Positions 1 through 9,090 of a stretch of 64,000 nt of DNA are shown piece by piece. The notes beneath the pieces are model-generated. The model did not search any database. It was not told the origin of the DNA and saw only the letters and a list, made by a program, of their open reading frames with translations. A program made the translations under genes and the position numbers. The stretch covers positions 62,001-126,000 of the forward strand of contig CAYSMK010000003.1 of assembly GCA_964432205.1 (NCBI GenBank), read 5' to 3'. The stretch is from Geomobilibacter sp964432205. Its GTDB lineage: Bacteria > Desulfobacterota > Desulfuromonadia > Geobacterales > DSM-12255. Within the stretch, counting starts at the first letter, position 1, and each line of letters begins with the position of its first letter.

Positions 1-1
1 G

Positions 2-148
2 GAACGGGGCACCAAGGAAGCACCCCGCTACGACCTGAACGGCGACGGGAAGCGGGATTACCTGGACGACTACATCTTTTCAGCAAATTATCTGGCTGGT
101 GGGGGAAAGATTCCGGCACCGGACAAAGGCCAGACACCAAAGAAATGA
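2..148 (+). CDS. C-terminal end of a protein with an EF-hand/dockerin-like motif (partial)
   Basis: Only the last 48 codons are inside the window; the 5' part lies upstream. The visible tail contains DLNGDGKRDYLDDY, which matches the calcium-binding loop pattern of dockerin/EF-hand repeats (D-x-N-x-D-G-x-x-x-x-x-D). A polar, lysine-rich end follows, stopping at TGA 146-148. Such loops usually sit at the C terminus of secreted or surface proteins, but nothing else of the protein can be seen, so its role is unknown. The reading frame is supported by the motif and by the lack of any stop in the visible part. Confidence 0.6.
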   Translation, partial: ERGTKEAPRYDLNGDGKRDYLDDYIFSANYLAGGGKIPAPDKGQTPKK

Positions 149-211
149 CAACCTCCCCTCCTTCATAACCCCGCCCGCCCTTCCCTTATCTTAAGGGGAG
201 GAGAGATAAAT

Positions 212-243
212 CCGGTCCCCTCTTAAGTTAAGGGGGGGACCGG
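212..243. repeat. Palindromic intergenic hairpin
   Basis: CCGGTCCCC and GGGGACCGG arms flank a short AT-rich centre (TCTTAAGTTAA). A weaker related palindrome (CCTTATCTTAAGG) lies just before it at about 184-196. The pair looks like a small dispersed intergenic repeat rather than a classical terminator, because no T tract follows. The 261-base gap between the partial gene and the next CDS holds this element, the hairpin at 292-331 and no gene. Confidence 0.5.
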
Positions 244-291
244 GGGAGTTATGCCAAGCTGCTGAATGGCTACAACGTTTCAACGATACCC

Positions 292-331
292 GAAGAACGG
301 CCGACCCCTGACAGGGCCGGTCGTTCTTCTG
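292..331. terminator. Hairpin after the partial gene, possible terminator
   Basis: The arms GAAGAACGGCCG and CGGTCGTTCTTC form a near-perfect stem with one bulge around a GACCCCTGACAGGGC loop that can itself pair. There is no strong T run, so termination is plausible but not certain. Confidence 0.45.
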
Positions 332-409
332 TCAGCCTCATGAAAATATTTCCCGGATCGGCTGAATATGCTATAGAGATTGCCGACAATCTTGAGAGGG
401 AGCAATCGG

Positions 410-1357
410 TTGGCAAAGAAGGTGAACAAGAAGGTCAACAGGAAGCAACAGGGTGGGCCGAAGCGGCCACTGGCCGTTTTGCTGGCCATTGTGCTGTTGA
501 TTGTTGCCGTGTTTCTGGGGCTTGAGTGGCTGCGCACGGCGCGGCTGCCACTGGTGGAGGAAAAGACGGCAACGGTGGAGCGCAGGCAGATCCCGCCCCG
601 GCCGGAGCACAAGGAGTACGAACAGCGTCCCTACACGTCGGTCCCGGCTCCTGCTGCACATCTGCTGAAGAAGGCCAGGCGACGGCCTTCCGGCCCCGGT
701 AGCCTGGCCATCATCATTGATGACATGGGAGCAGGCATTCAGGAGGCACGCGACCTGCTGGCCATCGGCCTGCCGGTAACGTTCTCGGTCATTCCCGGCC
801 TGCCGAAGGATCGCGCCGTGGCCGACCTGGCCCATCAACGGGGGGGCCGGGTGATGATCCATATGCCGATGGAGCCCCAGGGATATCCGGAGCGACGGCT
901 CGAAAAGAATGGTCTCCTCCTTTCCCAGAGCGAAGCGGAGATTGCGGAGCGGCTGCGGACATACTTTCAACTGGTTCCCCACGCGGTCGGGGCCAACAAC
1001 CATATGGGGTCACGTTTCACCGAGGATGGGGAGAAGATGGGGCTGGTCCTGAACATGTTGAAGGAAAAGGGGCTCTTCTTCATCGACAGCCTCACCAGCC
1101 CCAAGTCGGTGGGCATGCAGCTGGCGCATCGACTTGGGATGGAGGCCGGGACCCGGAATGTGTTTCTGGATAATGTACAGGAGGTGGGGGCAATCAAGGT
1201 TCAACTGGAAGAGGCGGCGCGCATTGCCCGCAGGAAAGGTGGGGCCATTGCCATCGGCCATCCGTATCCGACTACGATCCGGGCACTGAGGGAGATGATG
1301 CCCGAACTGCGGGACGCGGGGATCAGGTTTGTCTACGTCTCGGAGCTGGTCAGGTAG
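410..1357 (+). CDS. Divergent polysaccharide deacetylase-like protein (YibQ/DUF610 family), membrane anchored
   Basis: 315 aa from a TTG start at 410, chosen because GAGAGGGAG lies about 7-15 bases upstream; an earlier in-frame TTG at 380 has no ribosome site. The N terminus is Lys-rich (MAKKVNKKVNRK) followed by one membrane segment at about residues 19-38, so the body should be periplasmic. The catalytic-like domain starts at the AIIIDDMG motif and continues with HMPMEP, NNHMGSRFT, FIDSLTSP and IAIGHPYP, all hallmarks of the YibQ family, a distant relative of NodB-type deacetylases. The substrate is not known for the family. It stands alone, convergent with the ParA-like gene 15 bases downstream. 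Confidence 0.85.
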   Translation: MAKKVNKKVNRKQQGGPKRPLAVLLAIVLLIVAVFLGLEWLRTARLPLVEEKTATVERRQIPPRPEHKEYEQRPYTSVPAPAAHLLKKARRRPSGPGSLAIIIDDMGAGIQEARDLLAIGLPVTFSVIPGLPKDRAVADLAHQRGGRVMIHMPMEPQGYPERRLEKNGLLLSQSEAEIAERLRTYFQLVPHAVGANNHMGSRFTEDGEKMGLVLNMLKEKGLFFIDSLTSPKSVGMQLAHRLGMEAGTRNVFLDNVQEVGAIKVQLEEAARIARRKGGAIAIGHPYPTTIRALREMMPELRDAGIRFVYVSELVR

Positions 1358-1372
1358 TATCCATCCGGAACC

Positions 1373-2767
1373 CTAGGTGAGCTGTGACGCCACCTGTCCC
1401 TTGAGCCGCGTAAAGGCCCGGTAGTTGTCGTCCTGAAGGATCTTTTCCGGGGCTGAGCTCTTTACCGGGTGGACCAGCAGGAAGCCGTCCCTGAACGAGC
1501 CGTCGTAGCCGCCCATGGTGTCTTTCATGAGGGTGTAGAGCGGCGGTTTCCGGTCCTCGTTGAAAAATCCCCCCAGGTAATCCTTGAGCGGGTATTCCCG
1601 CTGCAGCAGCTGCACCCCCCCCTGATCGAACCGGCTCACGATCACGCTCGGTCCGCTGCCATTGTGCACCGGTCTGAAGGCGAAGGACGATTCCCTGGCT
1701 GACTCCTTGAGGAGCAACAAGGAGGGATCGTCATCGGCCAGGGTCTCCCCCAGGTTGTAAATGGTGTTCGTCAGGAAGCGGAGAAAGCAGTTCTCTTCAA
1801 CGAAGCCGTTGGCGGCACCATCGGAGGTTTCGTAGTAGAACCCCGCCGTCACGCCGGTATCCTGGCTGAACGGCGTGCGACAGAAGAGACATTCCTGGCT
1901 GATGCCGTTGAGCCGGGCATAGAAGGACTCTTTCTTGCGTTCGTCTTCGGCCGTGAGCCACTGATGAAACAGGAGGGCACGAGGCTCCCGGGTTGCCCGG
2001 TACTCTTCCAGAAAGGTTCTGGCCAACTGGAAAAACTGGCCATAGACGTCGGTGCCACGGCCATGGGTCAGAATGGGATAGATCTTGCCGTCCGGGTTGG
2101 TGTTCAAGCTCTCGACCTTGGGGCTTTTTGAGATGAAGTTTTCCTGGCAGCGGTAGCCGCGGTTGATGGCGAATGCCTTCAGCAGGCTCTTCTGGTCGGC
2201 GAACAGGCCATCGAACTTGATCCGTTCGTCAATCAGGCAGGGGATCAGGGAGAGGCTCTTTCTGTCCATGCCCCGTTTGTCGAACAGGGCGAAGATGTTC
2301 TTGCAGTTTTCCAGGCTCGGCATATCCTTGACCGGGATCAGGACCCGGTCGGCGGCATACAGGGCGTTCTGGGTCAGGGTGTCCAGGTCGGGACGGGTGT
2401 CGATGATCAGGATGCCGGGAATCCCCGATTTCGCCAGGAGCCGGGCCAGGACCATCGGACCTTTGACGGCGTCCTTCAGGTCGCCCAGATCCGACGACGA
2501 GGGGATGAAGTTGACGCCATACTGGCCGGTGTGCAGGAGGTCCCGGCCAGGGGTTTCGAGCAGGAGATCGGCAACCGACCCGTTACTCTTCTGCCCCTTG
2601 ATGCCGAACATCCGGTCAATGGTAAAGTGGTTGTCAAAGGAGAAGAGCGAGACCGGCAGCTCTTCGTCCAGGGCCTTCAGAAAGATGGCCAGATTGGTGG
2701 CCAGGGTGGTTTTGCCGACGCCACCCTTTTCCGACGAGATTGTAATCACATATGGGTAACTGTTCAT
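1373..2767 (-). CDS. Orphan ParA/MinD-like P-loop ATPase with a long unknown C-terminal domain
   Basis: 464 aa. The N-terminal half is a ParA/MinD-type ATPase: SSEKGGVGKTT is the deviant Walker A (signature Lys before GG), and IIDTRPDLD corresponds to the Walker B/A' region. About 200 further residues contain a CLFC pair (ECLFCRTPF) and another Cys (EENCF), perhaps a small metal site, and match nothing I recognise. The start at 2767 (MNSYPYVITISSEK) puts the P-loop near the N terminus, as in the family. An upstream extension to 3007 is possible but resembles noncoding sequence and lacks conservation-like features. No ParB partner is adjacent, so a plasmid/chromosome partition role is unlikely; positioning of another complex is possible. 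Confidence 0.8.
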   Translation of the reverse strand: MNSYPYVITISSEKGGVGKTTLATNLAIFLKALDEELPVSLFSFDNHFTIDRMFGIKGQKSNGSVADLLLETPGRDLLHTGQYGVNFIPSSSDLGDLKDAVKGPMVLARLLAKSGIPGILIIDTRPDLDTLTQNALYAADRVLIPVKDMPSLENCKNIFALFDKRGMDRKSLSLIPCLIDERIKFDGLFADQKSLLKAFAINRGYRCQENFISKSPKVESLNTNPDGKIYPILTHGRGTDVYGQFFQLARTFLEEYRATREPRALLFHQWLTAEDERKKESFYARLNGISQECLFCRTPFSQDTGVTAGFYYETSDGAANGFVEENCFLRFLTNTIYNLGETLADDDPSLLLLKESARESSFAFRPVHNGSGPSVIVSRFDQGGVQLLQREYPLKDYLGGFFNEDRKPPLYTLMKDTMGGYDGSFRDGFLLVHPVKSSAPEKILQDDNYRAFTRLKGQVASQLT

Positions 2768-2869
2768 GCGGCGGATAATACAATGAACCCACTGTCCGGT
2801 CAACCGGTTTGACACCCACCTGCCGCTGTGATAGAGAGAAGGCGTTTCATATTCTTCTGCAGAGATTGC

Positions 2870-2905
2870 GGCGGCTGAAGCCATCCTTCGTTCGTTCTGA
2901 GCCGC
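2870..2905. other. Inverted repeat in the 295-base gap before xseA
   Basis: GCGGCT and AGCCGC arms separated by about 24 bases lie in the divergent gap between the ParA-like gene (minus strand) and xseA (plus strand). No gene or clear promoter is recognisable in the rest of the gap. Confidence 0.3.
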
Positions 2906-3062
2906 TGTTTCTATGGCTCTACAGCTCATTCCGCGCAGCCGATCAACTCGCCCTGCGGGCTCAGACAGGATCGACTGCTCTTGCTCCATTTCGCCTAGAG
3001 CCATCACGAAACAGCGCCAGATCGCTCTCTACGGATAACTCCAACCGCCGGATCAGATAAGT

Positions 3063-4430
3063 ATGGACCTATTCAGCGAAAAACGGATTCTGACGGTCAG
3101 CCAGCTGACCTCCCTGGTGCGCGGGGTGCTGGAGGAGAACTTTCAGCAGGTCTGGGTGGAAGGGGAAATATCCAACCTTGCCCAGCCGTCCTCGGGGCAC
3201 TGCTACTTCACCCTGAAGGATAGCGGTGCCCAGATCCGCTGCGTGATGTTCCGGGGAGCGGCGCGCATGCTCCGCTTCCGCCCGCAGGACGGCATGGGGC
3301 TGATCGCCCGGGGACGCCTTTCGGTGTATGACCAGCGCGGTGACTACCAGCTGCTGGTCGAATACCTGGAACCCAAGGGGGTCGGTGCCCTGCAGCTGGC
3401 CTTTCAGCAGTTGAAGGAACGGCTCGCCCGGGAAGGGCTCTTCGACGAACGACATAAAAAACCGCTTCCCCTGCTTCCGCAACGGATAGGGATCGTCACC
3501 TCACCCACCGGTGCGGCTATTCACGATATCCTGCATGTCCTGAACCGCCGCTTTGCCAACCTGGAGATCCTGCTGTACCCGGTGAAGGTCCAGGGCGAGG
3601 GGGCCGGGGAGGAGATCGCCGCCGCCATCCGCGACTTCAACCGGTATGGCCAGGTCGATGTCCTGATCGTCGGACGGGGCGGGGGCTCCCTGGAGGATCT
3701 CTGGGCGTTCAACGAAGAGGTGGTGGTCAGGGCGATCCACGCCTCGAAGATTCCGGTGATTTCCGCTGTCGGTCATGAGGTGGACGTGACCATTGCCGAC
3801 CTGGTGGCCGACCTGCGGGCACCGACGCCATCGGCAGCGGCAGAGCTGGTGGTGGGGAGCAAGGTGGAGCTTGAGGAACGGCTGCTACTGCTGGACCACC
3901 GTTTGCAGCAGGCGCTGCGGCACCGTTTCGCCGATCTCCGCGGCCGTCTGACCGCCTCGGCCCGGGCGCTCAGAGACCCGACTACCCTGCTCGGCCATGC
4001 TGCCCAGCGGGTGGACGACCTGGCCGAGCGGCTCGCCCGGGCCGTGCACTGGGGACTGGCTGCGCGCAAGGAACGGTTGGAGCGGCGGATCGGCCAGCTG
4101 CGCATGGCGTCGCCACTGCTCAAGGTGGAGCGGGGGAGGGAGTTGTTGTTATCGTGTCAGGCAAGGAACGAGGCGGCGCTCCGTCGACAGCTCGACCGGG
4201 TCCGGGAGCGGCTGGCCGTTGCCGCCAGTTCCCTGCACGCCCTTTCGCCACTGCTCACCTTGGGCCGGGGATATGCGGTGGTGCAGAAGTACCCGGAGAT
4301 GGCGCTGGTGAAGGACGCCGCTCAGGTCGCGGCAGGGGATCGGCTGAGCGTGATCCTGCACACAGGGGAGGTTGACTGTCTGGTCGAGGGGGTAGGTGGG
4401 GGGACGGCCGTTTCTGGCCGTCGTCGATAG
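3063..4430 (+). CDS. xseA: Exodeoxyribonuclease VII large subunit
   Basis: 455 aa, normal length. XseA is the catalytic subunit of exonuclease VII, which degrades single-stranded DNA from both ends to oligonucleotides in repair. Visible landmarks are the N-terminal OB-fold (LTVSQLTSLVRGVLEENF, VWVEGEISNL, GHCYFTLKD), the catalytic-domain motifs GIVTSPTGAAIHDI, GRGGGSLEDLWAFN and SAVGHEVDVTIADLVADLRAPTPSAAAEL, a long helical arm, and LSPLLTLGRGYAVV near the end. The ATG start is directly in front of the OB-fold. The small subunit gene follows after 113 bases with its own promoter. Confidence 0.97.
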   Translation: MDLFSEKRILTVSQLTSLVRGVLEENFQQVWVEGEISNLAQPSSGHCYFTLKDSGAQIRCVMFRGAARMLRFRPQDGMGLIARGRLSVYDQRGDYQLLVEYLEPKGVGALQLAFQQLKERLAREGLFDERHKKPLPLLPQRIGIVTSPTGAAIHDILHVLNRRFANLEILLYPVKVQGEGAGEEIAAAIRDFNRYGQVDVLIVGRGGGSLEDLWAFNEEVVVRAIHASKIPVISAVGHEVDVTIADLVADLRAPTPSAAAELVVGSKVELEERLLLLDHRLQQALRHRFADLRGRLTASARALRDPTTLLGHAAQRVDDLAERLARAVHWGLAARKERLERRIGQLRMASPLLKVERGRELLLSCQARNEAALRRQLDRVRERLAVAASSLHALSPLLTLGRGYAVVQKYPEMALVKDAAQVAAGDRLSVILHTGEVDCLVEGVGGGTAVSGRRR

Positions 4431-4437
4431 GCAATCC

Positions 4438-4465
4438 TTGACTGACAGGACCCTTCCTGTATAAT
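4438..4465 (+). promoter_or_regulatory. Sigma-70 promoter for xseB-ispA-dxs
   Basis: TTGACT at 4438-4443 and a perfect TATAAT at 4460-4465, separated by 16 bases, begin right after the xseA stop. Transcription would start near 4472 and enter xseB. Confidence 0.7.
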
Positions 4466-4543
4466 ACCGTCTCTTTTGATGCGCCGGCCTGGAATGACAG
4501 GTGAAAGCGCGACTCCTGCAGGAATAGCGGGTGAAACAACTCT

Positions 4544-4771
4544 ATGGCAACGGAAAAGTTCGAAAGCGCTCTGAAGAAGCTGGAAGAGGTGGTGCGACGC
4601 CTGGAGAGTGGCGACCTGTCCCTGGACGATTCCCTCAAGGCGTTTGAAGAGGGGATGAAGCAGGTGACCTTTTGCACCAGGAAACTGAACGAGGCGGAGA
4701 AGCGGGTCGAACTGCTACTTAAGAACAAGGACGGCTCTTTCGGGCGCGAACCGTTCCGAGGTGACGAGTAG
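4544..4771 (+). CDS. xseB: Exodeoxyribonuclease VII small subunit
   Basis: 75 aa, typical for XseB. It is the helical small subunit that wraps the XseA arm in exonuclease VII. The family pattern is plain: FESALKKLEEVVRRLESGDLSLDDSLKAFEEGM, shown here only as a landmark within residues 4-36, then CTRKLNEAEKRVELL. It lies directly after xseA and before ispA, the common bacterial arrangement. Confidence 0.95.
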   Translation: MATEKFESALKKLEEVVRRLESGDLSLDDSLKAFEEGMKQVTFCTRKLNEAEKRVELLLKNKDGSFGREPFRGDE

Positions 4772-4790
4772 AACACAATAACGGCAATTG

Positions 4791-4908
4791 AAACACAGAG
4801 CCACAGAGAACACAGAGGATGCACTGATTTTTTCAAGAAGAGTGCTACACCGTACCGGCTATCATAGAGTTAGTTGATTTTCTCTGCGACCTCTGTGCTC
4901 CGTGTTGA
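4791..4908. repeat. Long imperfect inverted repeat (ACACAGAG type)
   Basis: The left arm at 4791-4818 (AACACAGAGCCACAGAG...) is matched by the right arm at 4881-4908 (CTCTGCGACCTCTGTG...GTGTT) around a 60-base centre. Long, A/C-rich stems of this kind recur between genes in this window (compare 10190-10314). It sits between xseB and ispA, without a protein-coding reading. Confidence 0.65.
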
Positions 4909-4929
4909 ACTGTTTTTCGGGGGACTGCG

Positions 4930-5823
4930 ATGGACCTGAAGCAATACTTGAATGAACGATGCCAACTGGTCGACAAGGCACTGGATGGGTATCTGCCAAA
5001 AGAGGACGATCTGCCGTTCTCGCTGCATAAGGCCATGCGCTACTCGGTCTTTGCCGGCGGCAAACGGGTGCGGCCGATTCTCATGCTTGCCGCCTGCGAG
5101 GCGGTGGGGGGCGAGATCGGTCAGGCCATGCCCGCTGCCTGCGCCATGGAGATGATTCACACCTATTCCCTTATCCACGACGATCTCCCGGCCATGGACG
5201 ACGACGACTTCCGGCGGGGCAATCCCACCAACCACAAGGTCTTCGGTGAGGCGATCGCCATCCTGGCCGGTGACGCCCTGCTGACCCAGGCATTCATCCT
5301 CCTCAGCGCACCGGAACTGCTCGGCTCTGTATCGCCCGAGCGGCTCCTGGCCGCCACCAGGGAGATTGCCACCTGTGCCGGTTCCTTCGGCATGGTCGGT
5401 GGACAGGTGGTGGATATGGAGAGCGAAGGCAAGACCGATATCGACCTGCCAACGGTCCAGTATATCCATACCCACAAAACCGGTGCCCTGATCAAGGCTT
5501 CGGTAAAGGCCGGCGCCACTCTCGGCGGCGCCGACACAAGCCAGCTGGCGGCCATTACCCGCTATGGCGAGGCTGCAGGACTGGCTTTCCAGATTGCCGA
5601 CGACATCCTCGATATCGAGGGCACCACCGAGGAGATCGGCAAGGATGCGGGGAGTGACCAGGCGCGGGGCAAGGCAACCTATCCGGCGGTGGTCGGGCTG
5701 GCAGACGCCAAACGAAGGGCCGTGGAACTGATGGAGATCGCCCTGGCTGCGCTCGATCCGCTGGGGGCCAAGGCCGAACCGCTCAGGGAGATCGCCAGGT
5801 ACATCGTCAGCCGCAAATCGTAA
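4930..5823 (+). CDS. ispA: (2E,6E)-farnesyl diphosphate synthase
   Basis: 297 aa, normal for IspA. It condenses isopentenyl diphosphate with DMAPP and GPP to make farnesyl diphosphate for quinone, undecaprenyl and hopanoid-type lipids. The first Asp-rich motif is in IHDDLPAMDDDDFRRG and the second in QIADDILDIEG; FAGGKRVRPIL supplies the diphosphate-binding Lys/Arg. The chain-length region before the first motif (AMEMIHTYSLIHDD) fits a short-chain synthase. It is followed by dxs, so the start and a middle step of isoprenoid synthesis are co-located. Confidence 0.95.
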   Translation: MDLKQYLNERCQLVDKALDGYLPKEDDLPFSLHKAMRYSVFAGGKRVRPILMLAACEAVGGEIGQAMPAACAMEMIHTYSLIHDDLPAMDDDDFRRGNPTNHKVFGEAIAILAGDALLTQAFILLSAPELLGSVSPERLLAATREIATCAGSFGMVGGQVVDMESEGKTDIDLPTVQYIHTHKTGALIKASVKAGATLGGADTSQLAAITRYGEAAGLAFQIADDILDIEGTTEEIGKDAGSDQARGKATYPAVVGLADAKRRAVELMEIALAALDPLGAKAEPLREIARYIVSRKS

Positions 5824-5882
5824 CAATCCGTGAGGAGTGAAGGGTGAGGCGTGAGGGTACTTCGCGCACCACTCGAAGAATT

Positions 5883-7760
5883 ATGGGAACCATACTTGAC
5901 ACGATAAACTCGCCTGCTGACCTCCGGCCGCTCGGCCCTGCCGAACTGCAGCGACTGGCCGGTGAACTGCGCCGGATCATCATCGAGACCTGCGCCAAAA
6001 ACGGCGGTCATGTTGCACCGAGCCTGGGGGTGGTGGAACTGACCATCGCCCTGCATCGGGTATTCAAGTCTCCCGAGGACAAGCTGATCTGGGACGTGGG
6101 GCACCAGGCCTATGCCCACAAACTGATCTGCGGGCGCCGGGAGCGGTTTTCCACCCTCAGGACCCTGGATGGCATAAGCGGCTTTCCCAAGCGGGCCGAG
6201 TCGCCCCACGATGCCTTTGATGTCGGCCACTCCTCCACCTCCATCTCCGCCGCCACCGGCATGGCCGTGGGGCGCGATCTGCGGGGAGGGAAGAACAAGG
6301 TGGTGGCGATCATCGGCGACGGTTCCATGACCGGTGGCATAGCCTTCGAGGGGCTGAACCATGCCGGCCACCTGAACAAGGACCTGGTGGTCATCCTGAA
6401 CGACAACGAGATGTCCATCGCCGAGAACGTCGGCGCCCTCTCCAACTTCCTCAGCCGGACCATTACCAGCGAGTTCGTGCACCGGATGAAAAAGGATGTG
6501 GAAGGTTTCCTTGAGAGCCTGGACGGCATCGGGCGGAGCGCTCTGCAGGTGGCCAAGCGGGCCGAGGAGTCCCTGAAGGGACTCTTTACGCCCGGTATGC
6601 TCTTCGAGGCGTTCGGCTTCGAGTATATCGGCCCCATCGACGGCCACAACCTCCCCCTGCTGGAGGAGACCCTGGAGAAGGTCCGTCGTTTCGACGATGC
6701 GGTCCTGGTGCATGTCATCACGAAGAAGGGGAAGGGATACGCCCCGGCAGAACAGAATCCATCCCTGTTTCACGGTGTCGGTCCGTTTGACATTGCGACC
6801 GGCAAGGTGCTGAAAGGAAAGGGGGGCGCCGCCTCCTATACGTCGGTCTTCGGCAGCACCATCGTCAAGCTGGCCAGCGACGACGAACGGATTGCCGCCA
6901 TCACCGCGGCCATGCCCGACGGAACCGGTCTCACCACCTTTGCCAAGGAGTTCCCCGAGCGTTTTTTCGATGTGGGGATCGCCGAACAGCACGGGGTCAC
7001 CTTCGCTGCCGGGCTGGCTGCCTCCGGACTGCGGCCGGTATTTGCCGTCTATTCCTCGTTCCTCCAGCGAGCATACGATCAGGTCTTTCACGACGTCTGT
7101 CTCCAGAATCTGCCGGTGGTCTTTGCCCTGGACCGGGCCGGTGTGGTCGGGAGCGACGGGCCGACCCACCATGGACTGTTTGACCTCTCCTACCTGCGCC
7201 ACCTCCCCAACCTGGTGGTCATGGCGCCCAAGGACGAGAACGAGTTCCAGCATATGCTGGCCAGTGCCATCGAGTTCGGCTGCCCGGTGGCGGTCCGCTA
7301 TCCCCGCGGCAACGGCGTCGGGGTGCCGATGGACCAGGTCCTGAAGCCGCTTGTGCTCGGCAAGGGGGAACTGGTGAGGGACGGCGAAGCAGCTGCTATC
7401 ATCGCCTACGGCTCCACGGTCTATCCTGCCCTGGCCGCGGCAGAAGAGCTTGCCGCTGAGGGCTACTCCATCGCGGTCGCGAATGCCCGCTTTGTCAAGC
7501 CGCTTGACCGTGAACTGATCATCGGCCTGACAACGAAGCATTGCCGGCTCTTTACGGTAGAAGAGAACGTGCTTCAGGGCGGTTTCGGCAGTGCGGTTCT
7601 CGAGCTCCTCCAGGAGGAGGGGATCACCGGTGTATCCGTGGTCCGTCTGGGGTATCCCGACCGCTTCGTTGAGCAGGGCGAACAGCCCCAGCTGCACGCC
7701 CGTTACGGACTCGATGCAGCCGGTATCGCCTCTTCCGTCCGTTTGCATCTTGATCAGTGA
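5883..7760 (+). CDS. dxs: 1-deoxy-D-xylulose-5-phosphate synthase
   Basis: 625 aa from ATG 5883 (MGTILDTINSPADL), the usual N terminus of the family; an in-frame GTG at 5844 would add 13 residues of low-complexity Arg-rich sequence. Dxs is the thiamine diphosphate enzyme that joins pyruvate and glyceraldehyde 3-phosphate, the entry step of the MEP pathway. Motifs are HQAYAHK, the ThDP-binding GDGSMTGG...NDNEMSI (GDG-x-NDN), and the C-terminal transketolase part with FDVGIAEQHGVTFAAGLA (catalytic Glu) and DRAGVVGSDGPTHHG. It lies 59 bases after ispA in the same direction. Confidence 0.97.
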   Translation: MGTILDTINSPADLRPLGPAELQRLAGELRRIIIETCAKNGGHVAPSLGVVELTIALHRVFKSPEDKLIWDVGHQAYAHKLICGRRERFSTLRTLDGISGFPKRAESPHDAFDVGHSSTSISAATGMAVGRDLRGGKNKVVAIIGDGSMTGGIAFEGLNHAGHLNKDLVVILNDNEMSIAENVGALSNFLSRTITSEFVHRMKKDVEGFLESLDGIGRSALQVAKRAEESLKGLFTPGMLFEAFGFEYIGPIDGHNLPLLEETLEKVRRFDDAVLVHVITKKGKGYAPAEQNPSLFHGVGPFDIATGKVLKGKGGAASYTSVFGSTIVKLASDDERIAAITAAMPDGTGLTTFAKEFPERFFDVGIAEQHGVTFAAGLAASGLRPVFAVYSSFLQRAYDQVFHDVCLQNLPVVFALDRAGVVGSDGPTHHGLFDLSYLRHLPNLVVMAPKDENEFQHMLASAIEFGCPVAVRYPRGNGVGVPMDQVLKPLVLGKGELVRDGEAAAIIAYGSTVYPALAAAEELAAEGYSIAVANARFVKPLDRELIIGLTTKHCRLFTVEENVLQGGFGSAVLELLQEEGITGVSVVRLGYPDRFVEQGEQPQLHARYGLDAAGIASSVRLHLDQ

Positions 7761-7808
7761 AGCCGGAGTTCCTTTTCAAGCACTTCCCCCCTGTGCTATA
7801 GTGCCTCC

Positions 7809-9080
7809 ATGACTTTTCTTCGATCCATTCCGGCCAGCTGCTGCGCGCTGTCGATGGCAGCCGGCCTCCTGTTCGCCGCTGGTGCCCGGGCAAACGATCC
7901 CTTCTCGTTCAACAACTACGCAATCGAACTGCAGAGCCGCGGCGAGCACGAAAAGGCCCTGGAGCAGCTGCAGCGGGCCTTTTCCCTCTATCCGTACGAC
8001 CAGACCCTGCGCCGGAACCTGGCTGAGGCGTACACCTTCGTCGGGGAACGTCACCTGGCGGCAAGCCGCTTCGATGAGGCTGTTGCCAGCTTCGACCAGG
8101 CTAGGGAACTTTTCCCCGAGGTACCCAGGTACTATGTGCTGCGGGGGATCGCCTTCTATTACGGCAAGTACTACGACGCAGCCCTCAACGAACTGCAGCG
8201 GGCCCAGGGGCTCGGTGGCGACACCCCGGAAATCCTCTTCTTCACCGGCCGGGTCCAGTACGACACCGGCAACCTGCAGGCGGCCATCGAGTCGTGGGAA
8301 AAGGCCCTTGTCCTCAAGCCCGACATGAAGGCCACCCGGGAACTGCTGGAGAAGGCGAAGCGGGAGCAGTCGGTGGAAGGCGGGATGGACAAGGGGTACA
8401 GTTCCCGTTTCGTCGTCTCCTATGATGCCGGTTCCACGACCACCCTGGCACGGGAGATCCTGGACACCCTGGAGGACGCCTACAACCGGGTGGGGAGCGA
8501 CCTTTCCCTCTTCCCCACGGCCCGCATTCCGGTCATCCTCTATACCAAGAAGGACTACCGGTTGGTAACCTTGGGTCCTGACTGGTCCGGCGGGCTCTAT
8601 GACGGGAAGATCCGCCTGCCGGTCGGCGGCGCGACCGACCTCACCTCGCAGCTGAAGGGGGTGCTCTTCCACGAATACACCCATGTCGTGATCCAGGAGC
8701 TGACCAGGGGAAACGTTCCCACTTGGCTGAACGAGGGGGTGGCGGAACTGCAGGGTCGGCGCCTCTTCAACCCTCCCATGGCCGATCTGGGCAAGGCCGC
8801 CAAATCCGGGCAGCCCCTGCCGACTACGTTTCTGGACAAGTCGTTCATCGGCCTGGACACGCGCCAGGCAGGGCTTGCCTACCAGGAGAGCTATGCCCTG
8901 GTCAATTTCATGGTTCAGTCCTATGGCTGGCACAAGGTGCGGGAGATCCTCCAACTGCTGGGCGCCGGCGAAAAGACCGAGGCCGCTGTGGGCAGGGCGC
9001 TGGCCGATTTCGGCCTGGACTATCAGGGGGTGATCCGCGAGTGGCAGGCCTATATGGGACGGGAGTTCGGCGGACGTTGA
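7809..9080 (+). CDS. Exported TPR protein with MA-family zinc peptidase domain
   Basis: 423 aa. A signal peptide (about residues 1-28, cleavage near ARA-ND) is followed by tetratricopeptide-like repeats (residues about 33-185, with patterns such as ALEQLQRAFSLYPYD and AIESWEKALVLKPD). A C-terminal metallopeptidase domain carries HEYTH near residue 288 as the HExxH zinc site, with a third-ligand Glu in NEGVAE. This fits the peptidase MA-like group. It probably acts in the periplasm on an unknown substrate, and its position 48 bases after dxs does not suggest one. Confidence 0.8.
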   Translation: MTFLRSIPASCCALSMAAGLLFAAGARANDPFSFNNYAIELQSRGEHEKALEQLQRAFSLYPYDQTLRRNLAEAYTFVGERHLAASRFDEAVASFDQARELFPEVPRYYVLRGIAFYYGKYYDAALNELQRAQGLGGDTPEILFFTGRVQYDTGNLQAAIESWEKALVLKPDMKATRELLEKAKREQSVEGGMDKGYSSRFVVSYDAGSTTTLAREILDTLEDAYNRVGSDLSLFPTARIPVILYTKKDYRLVTLGPDWSGGLYDGKIRLPVGGATDLTSQLKGVLFHEYTHVVIQELTRGNVPTWLNEGVAELQGRRLFNPPMADLGKAAKSGQPLPTTFLDKSFIGLDTRQAGLAYQESYALVNFMVQSYGWHKVREILQLLGAGEKTEAAVGRALADFGLDYQGVIREWQAYMGREFGGR

Positions 9081-9090
9081 GGCAACGAAG

